Shown: positions 47,336 to 56,586 of the stretch, in pieces
Layout: each line of letters opens with the position of its first letter
Position numbering within the stretch: the first letter of the stretch is position 1
NCBI RefSeq assembly: GCF_001557875.1
Contig: NZ_LNRF01000004.1
Coordinates: forward strand, 124,001-188,000
Direction of reading: 5' to 3'
Origin: Vibrio splendidus
GTDB taxonomy: Bacteria; Pseudomonadota; Gammaproteobacteria; Enterobacterales; Vibrionaceae
DNA: 64,000 bases
The notes under the pieces: model-generated
What the model saw: the letters and a program-made list of their open reading frames with translations, nothing else
What the model was told of the DNA's origin: nothing
Database searches by the model: none
Made by a program: the position numbers and the translations under genes

Positions 47336-47866
47336 TTAAGTAAAGTAGCTATACATCGCTAATCCCATAACAACAGAGGGTGCAAAAGGCATTGTCACCT
47401 TATTTGAATACCTAGCGTGCAAACTAGTACTTTCATTTGATACTGGTGCTACTCCACCAAGCACAATTAGCTTATTTTCAAAATAGCCTTTGATACTAAG
47501 ACTGTTCGAGTTGGAAAAGTTATATAGCAAGTAGAAAGTCCCGATCACTCCAGCAGAAAGTAAGATAAAGTACGATGCATCAAGTAATTTCCCCCACCCG
47601 AGATACATCCCCACAATACCTAATAGCTTCACATCTCCTGCAGACATAGCTCTTACAAAATATAAGAGTAATCCAAAACAAAAAAACACCACGAATCCAA
47701 CTAAGGACATTAAAAAAACATTAAAGGTGTAATTGCTGTTAAACATTGATAAAAAGTACACAAACAAAAACAATATCAATATTTTGTTTGGTATACGATG
47801 TTTCTCAACATCGTATACCGAAACTGCAATTAGCAATGCCCAAAAAACCGAAGGCTCATTAATCAT
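47336..47866 (-). CDS. tadV: TadV/CpaA, Flp prepilin peptidase
   Basis: A 176-residue membrane aspartic protease of the A24 family that cleaves Flp and TadE/F leaders. The two catalytic Asp are visible in SVYDVEKHRIPN (Asp19) and SAGDVKLLG. There are about five to six membrane segments. It follows the second flp-like gene after about 9 bases and precedes the AAA+ ATPase gene. A rather weak ribosome-binding site suggests coupling to upstream translation. Confidence 0.88.
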   Translation of the reverse strand: MINEPSVFWALLIAVSVYDVEKHRIPNKILILFLFVYFLSMFNSNYTFNVFLMSLVGFVVFFCFGLLLYFVRAMSAGDVKLLGIVGMYLGWGKLLDASYFILLSAGVIGTFYLLYNFSNSNSLSIKGYFENKLIVLGGVAPVSNESTSLHARYSNKVTMPFAPSVVMGLAMYSYFT

Positions 47867-47875
47867 ATATTCAAT

Positions 47876-48013
47876 TCATACACTCGAAAAAATGCTCTGG
47901 ATTTTACTTAGTAAGGCTGTTGCCATCCCAGAAAAAACCAACCCGATTGCAATAACAAGTAAAGCAGCAGCAATAATGTAGGAAACCGAAGTAAGCCCTC
48001 TTTGCTGCTTCAC
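47876..48013 (-). CDS. Second Flp-like prepilin lacking the Glu5 residue
   Basis: A 45-residue frame starting at GTG: a 6-residue leader MKQQRG, then LTSVSYIIAAALLVIAIGLV and a short polar tail. It has Flp size and layout. The conserved Glu-Tyr after the cleavage site in Flp (LTVIEYV in the first copy) is Ser-Tyr here (LTSVSYI). An alternative start 21 bases upstream (48034, overlapping the flp stop) is possible. It lies between flp and tadV. Probably a minor or priming pilin; function inferred. Confidence 0.65.
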   Translation of the reverse strand: MKQQRGLTSVSYIIAAALLVIAIGLVFSGMATALLSKIQSIFSSV

Positions 48014-48023
48014 TACTTTTCGG

Positions 48024-48194
48024 TCATAAACCACTAACGATTGTATTCAGTTTGGTTGCAAGGGTATTCCCTAAACCAGAAAATACAGTTGTCATACCTA
48101 ATACTAATAATGCTGCACCGATTACATACTCGATAACAGTCAACCCTTCTTCATCTTTCATGAATTCTTTACAATTATTCAAAAACTTATCCAT
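48024..48194 (-). CDS. flp: Flp major prepilin of the Tad pilus
   Basis: A 56-residue prepilin: leader ending KDEEG, then the Flp motif LTVIEYVIGAALLVLGM with the needed Glu5-Tyr6, and a short C-terminal tail (NTLATKLNTIVSGL). TadV would cut after Gly17. It is first in the operon, with a very strong AAGGAGAGG ribosome-binding site five bases before the ATG, as expected for the major structural subunit. Confidence 0.88.
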   Translation of the reverse strand: MDKFLNNCKEFMKDEEGLTVIEYVIGAALLVLGMTTVFSGLGNTLATKLNTIVSGL

Positions 48195-48388
48195 GAGAAC
48201 CTCTCCTTGATTTACATATCAGGCTTTGTTTACCTGTAAACTAAATCTAGAGGTGAGAGATATATTAGGTTAGGATTTTCTTGCCATTTACTTGCACTTT
48301 TTTGTGGTACTTCTAATCTAATTATTATGCTTCGTAATTTATCTATTTTTTAACTCACAATTTAATATGAAATAGAGTTGGTATTTAT
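48195..48388. promoter_or_regulatory. Divergent control region of the Tad operon and araC-type gene
   Basis: A 194-bp AT-rich gap between divergent genes. It must hold the Tad operon promoter and sites for its regulator. A TTTACNTGTAAAC dyad (GTTTACCTGTAAAC at 48227-48240) lies 33-46 bases before the flp start. No sigma-54 -24/-12 element was found. Confidence 0.45.
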
Positions 48389-49132
48389 ATGAAAGTAGTC
48401 ACACCTTTATTATCAGATAAAGACAGTGAATTTAATACTGTTATTATCAATAAAATAAGCCACTACTTCCTCATTGAAAATCATAAGCAAGATATATCTA
48501 TAATCAGTAACTTAGATGTCAGACTGGTATTTTTTATCTTGAATAGACCGGATAAACTTCAACTACTTACAATGGCATTATCTATTTGTGAAAACTTGAA
48601 CAAGCGAATAGTCATTATTTGCTCGGATCAGTTACCTAATATCGTTCGAAATCATAAGAATATATTTTTCATTATCGAAACAAACAGTAATCATCTGACC
48701 AGTACATTCGAAGAACTCAAGCGTAAAACACAGCATATCTTCGAATCCCACTTCGATCTCGACAGAGACATAAATAACAACAATCAACTGCCTACCAAAT
48801 TGTTTACTTCTGAGGTTGTTAACTATGTTATGGATAACATAAACAAAGAAATCAGAGAAACGGAGATCGCCGAGAAGTGCCATTGTTCAACAACCTACTT
48901 TTCGAAAAAGTTTCATCTACACTTTGGGGTAAGCTTTAGAGACTTTGTTTGTGACAAAAGAGTTCTACTAGCTAAAAAGTTGATTGAGGCGGATACCGAG
49001 TCAAAAATAGCTGTAATTGCCTATCAATGTGGATACAAGGATGTATCGTATTTTTCGAGAATTTTTAAGAAAAGGACAGGTGTAACCCCAGCGAGTTACA
49101 GGCGTACCTGCACAGATAACAGAAAACGCTAA
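48389..49132 (+). CDS. AraC-family regulator, divergent from the Tad operon
   Basis: A 247-residue protein. The C-terminal 100 residues are a complete AraC/XylS DNA-binding domain (EIAEKCHCSTTYFSKKFHLHF; IAVIAYQCGYKDVSYFSRIF, then KKRTGVTPASYR). The N-terminal 130 residues are unfamiliar; alternating strands and helices could be a degenerate receiver-like domain, but acidic phosphorylation residues are not evident. It is AT-rich compared with the flanking housekeeping genes. The divergent layout suggests it controls the Tad operon; this is inferred. Confidence 0.78.
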   Translation: MKVVTPLLSDKDSEFNTVIINKISHYFLIENHKQDISIISNLDVRLVFFILNRPDKLQLLTMALSICENLNKRIVIICSDQLPNIVRNHKNIFFIIETNSNHLTSTFEELKRKTQHIFESHFDLDRDINNNNQLPTKLFTSEVVNYVMDNINKEIRETEIAEKCHCSTTYFSKKFHLHFGVSFRDFVCDKRVLLAKKLIEADTESKIAVIAYQCGYKDVSYFSRIFKKRTGVTPASYRRTCTDNRKR

Positions 49133-49215
49133 TTTTACTCCCTAAAAGAAAAAATCATGGTACATTTAACATGATTTTAACAAAAATAACTTAGCGAAAA
49201 ACATGGAGTTAGACA

Positions 49216-50904
49216 ATGATTCAGCCTAACGAGTTTAGCCAAGAAAACGCAACAGCTCTCCCAACACCAAATGAAATGATCCTAAAATGGGCACAAGAAC
49301 GCCCAAATGAGGTCTATTTAAAACAAATTATTAACCGCCAATTTGTCGAATTTACTTATAAAGAAGTAGCCGACAAAGCACTGAAACTGGCGTCAGCGTT
49401 AGAAGGACTCGGAGCCCAACCCGGCGATCGAGTCGCTCTCGTTTCGAAAAACTGTGCAGAGTGGTTTATCTGCGATCTTGCCATGATGTTAGGAGATTTT
49501 GTTAGCGTCCCAATCTTTCCAACAGCTGGTGCAGATACCATCCAATACTGTATTGAGCATAGTGAAAGTAAAATAGTGATTGCAGGTAAACTAGATGATC
49601 CTACTGCTACCCAAAAGGTATTGGATGACAATCCGAACTTGATCAGCATCTCTCTACCATACGATACGGCAGCCAAATGCCAACACACATTTGAACAGCT
49701 GATCGATACACATGAACCATCCACTAAACGTCCTCAACATCACGACGACAAGCTAATGTCATTAGTGTATACATCAGGCACCTCTGGATTACCAAAAGGG
49801 GCAATGCTTACATACGGCGCCTTTACATGGTCAGTTCAAAGGCTGATCGACCATATTGGTATCCAACCCGGTGATCGCCTGTTTTCTTACCTACCGCTTG
49901 CTCATATTACAGAACGCGTTTATATCTTTGGTTCTTCAGTAATGGGTGGCGTGGTCACGGCTTTCCCTGAGTCTTTAGACACGTTTATTGATGATGTGAA
50001 AATGCATCGTCCCACTCTGTTCATTTCAGTTCCTCGTTTATGGACGCTGTTCCAGCAGCGAATCCAAGACAAATTGCCACAGAAGAAACTGAACTTCTTA
50101 CTTAAGATTCCGTTTATCAACAACATCATTAAGAAGAAGCTTGCCGATGGCCTAGGCTTGGATCAAGCTCGTGTTCTTGGATGTGGCTCTGCGCCTGTAT
50201 CACCAGCTCTACTTGCATGGTATGAAAGTGTTGGTCTACACATTACCGAGGCATGGGGAATGACAGAGTCTTTCGCCTACAGCACGATTAATCACCCTTT
50301 TAGAGCTGACAAAATTGGTACTGTCGGTAACGCAGGCCCGGGGATCGAACTCAAAATTGCAGAGGACGAAGAGATTTTGGTTCGAAGCAAAGGCATGTTC
50401 TCTGGTTATTACAAAAATGACATTGCAACCCAAGAGTCTTTTAACTCTGATGGTTGGCTGCATACTGGTGATATTGGTGATATCGACAGCGAAGGCTACC
50501 TAACGATTCGTGGACGTAAAAAAGATACCTTTAAAACCGCTAAAGGTAAGTTTGTGGCCCCTGTACCAATCGAAAACAAATTGTTTGAGTACAGCCGCGT
50601 AGAAATGATGTGTTTGATCGGTTTAGGTTTACCTGGCCCAATCCTACTTGTCGTACCGCATGACTTCCCTAATTTTGATCGAGCTCGCTACGAAAGAACC
50701 ACAAAGCGAGTCATCGAGAAAATGAATGAGCAGCTTGCCTCTCATGAGAAGATCAAAGGCGTACTAATGATTAAGGAACCATGGAGCATCGATAATGGTG
50801 TTCTTACCCCTACTCTCAAGATAAAGCGACACATACTTGAACAAAAGTACCACGAAGTCGGACACAACTGGCCAAAAGATAAATTGGTAGTTTGGGAAGA
50901 GTAA
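49216..50904 (+). CDS. Long-chain fatty acyl-CoA synthetase (AMP-binding)
   Basis: A 562-residue ANL-superfamily enzyme activating fatty acids with ATP and CoA. The AMP-binding signature is LVYTSGTSGLPKGAML (about 176-192), then the adenine motif AWGMTES, DGWLHTGDIGDID and the hinge/lysine region RGRKKDTFKTAKGKFVAP. It resembles the FAA1-type synthetases (long form with a gating insert) rather than FadD. It is monocistronic with its own terminator; the product may serve phospholipid or wax metabolism. Confidence 0.88.
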   Translation: MIQPNEFSQENATALPTPNEMILKWAQERPNEVYLKQIINRQFVEFTYKEVADKALKLASALEGLGAQPGDRVALVSKNCAEWFICDLAMMLGDFVSVPIFPTAGADTIQYCIEHSESKIVIAGKLDDPTATQKVLDDNPNLISISLPYDTAAKCQHTFEQLIDTHEPSTKRPQHHDDKLMSLVYTSGTSGLPKGAMLTYGAFTWSVQRLIDHIGIQPGDRLFSYLPLAHITERVYIFGSSVMGGVVTAFPESLDTFIDDVKMHRPTLFISVPRLWTLFQQRIQDKLPQKKLNFLLKIPFINNIIKKKLADGLGLDQARVLGCGSAPVSPALLAWYESVGLHITEAWGMTESFAYSTINHPFRADKIGTVGNAGPGIELKIAEDEEILVRSKGMFSGYYKNDIATQESFNSDGWLHTGDIGDIDSEGYLTIRGRKKDTFKTAKGKFVAPVPIENKLFEYSRVEMMCLIGLGLPGPILLVVPHDFPNFDRARYERTTKRVIEKMNEQLASHEKIKGVLMIKEPWSIDNGVLTPTLKIKRHILEQKYHEVGHNWPKDKLVVWEE

Positions 50905-50917
50905 CCAAAATAGAGAG

Positions 50918-50938
50918 GGAGCCATTACGGCTCCTTTT
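50918..50938 (+). terminator. Terminator after the acyl-CoA synthetase
   Basis: GGAGCC/GGCTCC stem with a 5-base loop, then TTTTCC; short but well formed. Confidence 0.65.
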
Positions 50939-50953
50939 CCACAACAAAAACGC

Positions 50954-51160
50954 TCACTCCCAAAACGATTTCTTCAATTCTCTCTCAAGTTGCTCATAAG
51001 TAATTCCTACATCTTTCAGTAGATAGTCTGGAAGTTCAGACAAATGTTTTCTAGTTCTATGATTCTGAAGATACAGCCTCAATTTAGAATAGAATTTCTT
51101 AGCTGATAACATTGATAGTAATGAATTATGACGGTTTGACGTTGCTGTTATCGCATTCAT
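50954..51160 (-). CDS. DUF1127-family small protein
   Basis: A 68-residue basic protein with the DUF1127 (YjiS-like) C-terminal motif HLSELPDYLLKDVGITYEQL. These small proteins are widespread in proteobacteria. In other bacteria some affect phosphate/carbon metabolism or small-RNA turnover. Here it lies divergent from a LysR-type gene (about 100 bp between starts), which may control it. A GGAAGGG site precedes the ATG. Confidence 0.85.
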   Translation of the reverse strand: MNAITATSNRHNSLLSMLSAKKFYSKLRLYLQNHRTRKHLSELPDYLLKDVGITYEQLERELKKSFWE

Positions 51161-51264
51161 ACACCCTTCCTCTATTGATCTTTCACTTTATTGAGGTTAA
51201 TAATCAACCAACAAAGCATCAGCGACAAACGATTGATACTGACATTCAGTTAAGGAAAACTAAT

Positions 51265-52215
51265 GTGAGAGAACGAACCCCACCATTTCTAGGGATCTAT
51301 TACTTTTACACGGCGGCAGAAACAGGTAGTTTTAAACTCGCCGCACAAAAGCTATTTGTCACGGCTGCAGCAATCAGCCAACAAATTCGCCAACTTGAAG
51401 AGTGGTTAGGAGCAGATCTGTTTATTCGCCAACACCGAAAAATAGTGTTAACCCATGAAGGGGAAGTGCTATATCTACAAGCGAAAAAAGGCTTTGCTCA
51501 TATTCAAGATGGCGTAAGGCGAATCAATCAAGACCCTAACCCTACTCAACTATCCATCTCTACCGTACCTTCCTTTGCTCAACATTGGTTAGTACCTAGA
51601 ATTGGCGACTTTCGTGATCGCCACCCAGATCTATCCATGCTAATTGAGCCGACCAACAAACTGGTCACCTTTGAGGATTCCAATGTCGATATTTGTGTTC
51701 GCTACGGTCACGGTAACTACGCAAATATTGAGTCTCGTTGGTTAATGGACGAGGTGGTGTACCCAGTTTGTCACCCAATTTATCAAGAGAAACATGGTAT
51801 TTATGACATCGACGATCTGCATAAAGCTGAACTTATTGAAGACCGTTGGCCTGATATGGATTGGAATCTTTGGTTACAAGCCGCAGGAGTAAAAGCTGGC
51901 CGCACATCATTGCAATTTGATGGCTCTCACTTTGTGTTAGAAGGTGCGCTATCCGTTCAAGGTGTCGCGCTCGTTAAGCACAGCTTGGTATACCGCTATT
52001 TAAAAGAAAAGAAATTGGTGCGAATCGGAAACATAGCACTGAAGCCTAAATACAATTATTTTTTATGTGCACCTCCAGGTTACTTCCATCGAGAAAAGAT
52101 AAAACGATTCGAAGAATGGATGCAGGCTCAAGTTAAATTGTTTGGTGATACAGGCAGAGAAGAGCTGTCGATTATCCACACCGATTACGAACTAAAATGG
52201 TCGGATAATTCATAA
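51265..52215 (+). CDS. LysR-family regulator (GcvA-like)
   Basis: A 316-residue LysR-type regulator. The HTH is TAAETGSFKLAAQKLFVTAA, then ISQQIRQLEEWLGADLFIRQ; the effector domain (TVPSFAQHWLVPRIGDFRDRHP) is of the GcvA/AmpR branch. GTG 51265 is taken as start because AAGGA lies eight bases upstream and the protein then has normal length; a longer frame reaching back to 51112 would overlap the divergent gene and add 51 residues unlike any LysR leader. The target is unknown; the adjacent DUF1127 gene is a candidate. Confidence 0.85.
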   Translation: MRERTPPFLGIYYFYTAAETGSFKLAAQKLFVTAAAISQQIRQLEEWLGADLFIRQHRKIVLTHEGEVLYLQAKKGFAHIQDGVRRINQDPNPTQLSISTVPSFAQHWLVPRIGDFRDRHPDLSMLIEPTNKLVTFEDSNVDICVRYGHGNYANIESRWLMDEVVYPVCHPIYQEKHGIYDIDDLHKAELIEDRWPDMDWNLWLQAAGVKAGRTSLQFDGSHFVLEGALSVQGVALVKHSLVYRYLKEKKLVRIGNIALKPKYNYFLCAPPGYFHREKIKRFEEWMQAQVKLFGDTGREELSIIHTDYELKWSDNS

Positions 52216-52260
52216 AGCGAAACTGGTATACTTAGCTCAAATAAATGGCGAGAACATCTC

Positions 52261-52473
52261 ATGACACAAGACAATAATCCACTTCACGGTATCACTCTAC
52301 AGAAGCTACTGACTGAATTGGTTGAACATTACGGTTGGGAAGAGTTGAGTTACATGGTAAACATCAACTGCTTTAAAAAAGACCCGAGCATTAAATCGAG
52401 CTTAAAATTTTTGCGTAAAACAGATTGGGCTCGTACCAAGGTAGAGCAGATTTACATCGACTTAAAGCGTTAG
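52261..52473 (+). CDS. VF530-family DNA-binding protein
   Basis: A 70-residue protein of the VF530/DUF2132 family: [20 protein letters not shown], then [29 protein letters not shown]. The structure of the family prototype from V. fischeri is known and DNA binding has been proposed. It is monocistronic, just upstream of a 7-bp tandem repeat. Confidence 0.88.
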   Translation: MTQDNNPLHGITLQKLLTELVEHYGWEELSYMVNINCFKKDPSIKSSLKFLRKTDWARTKVEQIYIDLKR

Positions 52474-52548
52474 TCTCTCCCTGCTTTATCAGTCCCGTGT
52501 TGATTAAATACGGGACAACCCCTGTGTCTACTTTTAGGGGCTATATCA

Positions 52549-52648
<100 letters not shown>

Positions 52649-52661
52649 GTATGTTACAAAC

Positions 52662-52702
52662 AATAAAAAGCCCCGCAAGCTTTCACTTGCAGGGCTTTTT
52701 TA
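52662..52702. terminator. Bidirectional terminator between VF530 gene and fusA2
   Basis: AAAAAGCCC pairs with GGGCTTTTT, with GCAAG/CTTGC inside. T runs lie on both strands, serving the two convergent genes. Confidence 0.8.
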
Positions 52703-52723
52703 GTTACTTGAGAAAAGGGCTAA

Positions 52724-54811
52724 TTACTTACCAGCTTCTTTTTCTGCTTTAACTTTTGCAATCACTTCGTCAGCAACGTTAGTTGGACATGGTGCGTATT
52801 GTGCGAATTCCATAGAGAATTGGCCACGACCAGAAGTGATAGTACGTAGGTGACCGATGTAGCCAAACATCTCAGAAAGAGGTACGTCAGCTTTAATACG
52901 AACACCAGTTACGCCAGCTTGTTGATCTTTGATCATACCACGACGACGGTTAAGGTCACCGATAACATCACCAACGTGATCGTCTGGAGTGAACACGTCA
53001 ACGTTCATGATAGGCTCAAGAAGTTGCGCGCCAGCTTTAGGCATAGATTGACGGAATGCACCTTTCGCTGCGATTTCAAATGCGATAGCAGATGAATCGA
53101 CTGCGTGGAAACCACCATCGAAAAGTTCAACTTCAACGTCTAGAGTTGGGAAGCCAGCTAGTACGCCGTTTTCCATCATAGATGCGAAGCCTTTCTCAAC
53201 TGCAGGCCAGAATTCTTTAGGAACGTTACCGCCCACAACTACAGAGTTGAACTTGAAGCCAGAACCTGCTTCGCCTGGTTTGATACGGTAATCGATCTTA
53301 CCGAATTGACCAGAACCACCAGATTGCTTCTTGTGCGTGTAGCTATCTTCAATTGCTTGAGTGATAGTTTCACGGTAAGCAACTTGAGGAGCACCTACAG
53401 TTAGGTCAACGCCGTATGTACGCTTAAGGATATCTACCTTGATGTCTAGGTGAAGCTCACCCATACCTTTCAGGATAGTTTCGCCAGTCTCTTCGTCAGT
53501 CTCAACTTGGAAAGATGGATCTTCTGCAACCATTTTACCGATCGCGATACCCATTTTCTCAGAACCGCCTTTATCTTTAGGAGATACAGCGATTGAGATT
53601 ACTGGAGTTGGGAATACCATTGGCTCAAGCGTTACTTGGTGCTTAGGATCACATAGAGTGTGACCAGTTTGCACGTTCTTCATACCAACGATCGCAATGA
53701 TGTCACCAGCTTGTGCGCTAGTTAGTTCGTTACGGTCATCAGCTTGCATCTCAACCATACGGCCAACACGTTCTGTCTTGCCAGTGAATGAGTTAAGAAT
53801 CGTGTCACCTTTGTTCAGTTTACCAGAGTAAATACGAACGAAAGTTAGAGCACCGAAGCGGTCATCCATGATTTTGAATGCAAGCGCTTTGAAAGTTTCA
53901 TCTGTAGAAACGATAGCGTGTTCGCCAGTTTCTTCGCCGTTCTCATCCATTAGAGGTTGAGGATCAACTTCAGTTGGTGCTGGTAGGTAATCTACTACAG
54001 CATCAAGGATAAGTTGCATACCTTTGTTCTTGAACGCAGAACCACAGAACGTAGGGAAGAATGCGATATCACGAGTACCTTTACGGATACAACGCTTGAT
54101 GTCTTCGATAGAAGGCTCTTCACCTTCCATGTAAGCTTCCATTAGGTCATCGTCTTGCTCTACAGCAGTTTCGATTAGCTCTTCACGGTATTGCTCAACG
54201 TCATCAACCATGTCCGCAGGAACATCTGTGATTTCGTAGTTTTCAGGAAGACCAGTGTCATCCCAAACGTATGCTTTACGGCTTAGTAGGTCTACAACAC
54301 CAACGAATTCGTCTTCACGACCGATTGGTAGAACCATAACTAGAGGAGTAGCACCTAGAACGTTTTTAACTTGGTCAACAACGTTGTAGAAATCTGCACC
54401 CATACGGTCTAGTTTGTTAACGAAGATCAGACGAGATACTTCTGATTCGTTAGCGTAGCGCCAGTTAGTTTCTGATTGAGGTTCAACACCACCAGAACCA
54501 CAGAATACACCGATACCGCCATCAAGAACTTTAAGAGAACGGTATACTTCAACTGTGAAGTCAACGTGTCCAGGAGTATCGATAACGTTTAGACGGTGAT
54601 CGTTCCAAAAACAGCTTACAGCTGCTGATTGGATAGTAATACCGCGCTCAGCTTCCTGTTCCATGAAGTCAGTCGTTGATTCGCCATCATGTACTTCACC
54701 AGTCTTGTGGATTTGACCAGTTAGCTTAAGGATACGCTCAGTGGTAGTTGTTTTACCCGCATCAACGTGCGCGAAAATACCAATGTTTCTGTATTTCGAT
54801 AAATCTGCCAT
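52724..54811 (-). CDS. fusA2: Second elongation factor G (EF-G2)
   Basis: A 695-residue translational GTPase with all EF-G domains. P-loop [15 protein letters not shown] (about 15-29), switch [23 protein letters not shown], then domains II-V ([63 protein letters not shown]). It stands alone, not in the str operon (rpsL-rpsG-fusA-tuf), and fits the EF-G2 paralogue of vibrios and other gammaproteobacteria that lies near radA. Probably a translocase or recycling factor under particular conditions. The catalytic elements are intact. Confidence 0.9.
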   Translation of the reverse strand: MADLSKYRNIGIFAHVDAGKTTTTERILKLTGQIHKTGEVHDGESTTDFMEQEAERGITIQSAAVSCFWNDHRLNVIDTPGHVDFTVEVYRSLKVLDGGIGVFCGSGGVEPQSETNWRYANESEVSRLIFVNKLDRMGADFYNVVDQVKNVLGATPLVMVLPIGREDEFVGVVDLLSRKAYVWDDTGLPENYEITDVPADMVDDVEQYREELIETAVEQDDDLMEAYMEGEEPSIEDIKRCIRKGTRDIAFFPTFCGSAFKNKGMQLILDAVVDYLPAPTEVDPQPLMDENGEETGEHAIVSTDETFKALAFKIMDDRFGALTFVRIYSGKLNKGDTILNSFTGKTERVGRMVEMQADDRNELTSAQAGDIIAIVGMKNVQTGHTLCDPKHQVTLEPMVFPTPVISIAVSPKDKGGSEKMGIAIGKMVAEDPSFQVETDEETGETILKGMGELHLDIKVDILKRTYGVDLTVGAPQVAYRETITQAIEDSYTHKKQSGGSGQFGKIDYRIKPGEAGSGFKFNSVVVGGNVPKEFWPAVEKGFASMMENGVLAGFPTLDVEVELFDGGFHAVDSSAIAFEIAAKGAFRQSMPKAGAQLLEPIMNVDVFTPDDHVGDVIGDLNRRRGMIKDQQAGVTGVRIKADVPLSEMFGYIGHLRTITSGRGQFSMEFAQYAPCPTNVADEVIAKVKAEKEAGK

Positions 54812-55045
54812 TGTCTTACTCTGTTAATAGGATATAAAATGCGCGCAGAGTATATCACAATCTGTGAAGACTGATAGCTTTGCATGCATTTGGGACTAAA
54901 AAACTTTGCCTTTTTCTAACATATAGAAAAAAGCAATCTATAGAAACAATCTAAGTGACTGTTAAGTTTAGTGCTAACCTAAAGCGTACATAGCGCTCAA
55001 GTTAGACTGAATTTCTGCTGTATAGAGTAGCTGAAGTGAGCTCAA

Positions 55046-56425
55046 TTACAACTCATCAAAAGCATTAATTGCTTCCGATAATTTTTTCACGCCGTGGATC
55101 TGCATTCCAGGAATGCCGCCTTTAGGCATGTTTGCTGCCGGTACGATCGCTTTCTTAAAGCCGTGTTTAAATGCCTCATTAAGACGCTCTTGCCCACTCG
55201 GTACCGGTCGAATCTCACCCGCTAGGCCCACTTCGCCAAAAACCACCACATCTTTTGGTAATGCACGGTCTCTGAAACTTGAAAGTAGAGCCATCACCAA
55301 CGCAAGATCAGCACTGGTTTCGGTTACTTTAACACCACCGACGACATTCACAAACACATCTTGATCAGCCATTTGTAAGCCGCCGTGTTTATGCAGCACC
55401 GCTAATAACAATGAAAGCCTGTTTTGTTCTAGGCCGACAGCGACACGACGCGGGTTAGCCAGCTGGGAATAGTCCACAAGCGCTTGGATTTCAACAAGCA
55501 GTGGACGAGTACCTTCCCACACAACCATAACCGAACTGCCCGAGGTTTCTTCTTCACCACGAGATAAGAAAATTGCCGATGGGTTGCTGACTTCTTTTAG
55601 TCCTTGGCCTGTCATAGCAAACACGCCGAGTTCATTGACCGCACCAAAACGGTTTTTGTGGCTGCGCAGTGTTCTAAAGCGGCTGTCAGTTCCGCCATCC
55701 AATAGAACAGAACAGTCAATTATGTGCTCAAGCACTTTTGGCCCGGCTAAGGTGCCATCTTTAGTTACGTGTCCCACTAAGAACACAGCAACATTATTTT
55801 GTTTTGCGTAGCGCGTTAGTGCAGTTGCCGATTCACGTACCTGAGCAACACTGCCCGGTGAAGATTGAACATCCGCGACATGCATAACCTGGATTGAATC
55901 GATAACCATGATCTTTGGCTGTTCTTTTTCCGCAACCTGACAGATTTTATCAACGTTGGTTTCAGAGAGCATTTTTAAGTGCTCCTTTGGCAATCCAAGT
56001 CGAGAAGCGCGCATCGCAACCTGCTGCAACGATTCTTCACCTGTGACATAGAGTGTCGGCAATTGAGAAGAGAGCTGACACATAGTTTGCAACAACAAGG
56101 TTGATTTACCAGCCCCCGGGTTACCACCAATCAGGATTGCAGCGCCTGGTACAACACCGCCACCGAGTACGCGGTCGAGTTCTTTGAAGCCACTGCTAAA
56201 GCGTGGCACTTCTTGTAAGTCGATTTCCGACAACGTTTGAACTGATGACTCGGTTGCACCACCAGCATAACCACTCAATCGTTCATTACGCGCTACCTGA
56301 GGTGAAGCGGCTAACCTAACTTCTGTAATCGTGTTCCAAGCACCACATGCGTTGCACTGCCCCTGCCAACGTGGAAAGTCAGCACCACAGTCATTACACA
56401 CATAAGCTCGCTTTGCCTTAGCCAT
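55046..56425 (-). CDS. radA: RadA, DNA recombination/repair helicase
   Basis: A 459-residue RadA (Sms): N-terminal zinc finger (CNDCG and CNACG), RecA-like core with Walker A GGNPGAGKSTLL (about 98-109), the RadA-specific KNRFG, and the Lon-protease-like C-terminal domain (VGLAGEIRPVPSGQERLNEA). It drives branch migration during recombination. It is monocistronic, divergent from plzC. Confidence 0.96.
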   Translation of the reverse strand: MAKAKRAYVCNDCGADFPRWQGQCNACGAWNTITEVRLAASPQVARNERLSGYAGGATESSVQTLSEIDLQEVPRFSSGFKELDRVLGGGVVPGAAILIGGNPGAGKSTLLLQTMCQLSSQLPTLYVTGEESLQQVAMRASRLGLPKEHLKMLSETNVDKICQVAEKEQPKIMVIDSIQVMHVADVQSSPGSVAQVRESATALTRYAKQNNVAVFLVGHVTKDGTLAGPKVLEHIIDCSVLLDGGTDSRFRTLRSHKNRFGAVNELGVFAMTGQGLKEVSNPSAIFLSRGEEETSGSSVMVVWEGTRPLLVEIQALVDYSQLANPRRVAVGLEQNRLSLLLAVLHKHGGLQMADQDVFVNVVGGVKVTETSADLALVMALLSSFRDRALPKDVVVFGEVGLAGEIRPVPSGQERLNEAFKHGFKKAIVPAANMPKGGIPGMQIHGVKKLSEAINAFDEL

Positions 56426-56586
56426 AAAACCTCAATAATTTACTCAGTTACACAATGATGTTGTCAATTTGTGACTTATTTGACCGTACGGGTGAAAATA
56501 AACGTTGCAGTCATACCACTTATACTTAAAGATCGATTTAAACTAGTCGATAACATAAATGCACCGTCCATTCTAACAAGAAAAGT

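Noticed and set aside
48195..48388. Sigma-54 promoter for the Tad operon
   Set aside because: TGGCA occurs on the minus strand but no GC at the required -12 distance.
51112..51264. N-terminal extension of the LysR gene
   Set aside because: It overlaps the divergent DUF1127 start, lacks a ribosome-binding site and is unlike LysR leaders; GTG 51265 has a good site.
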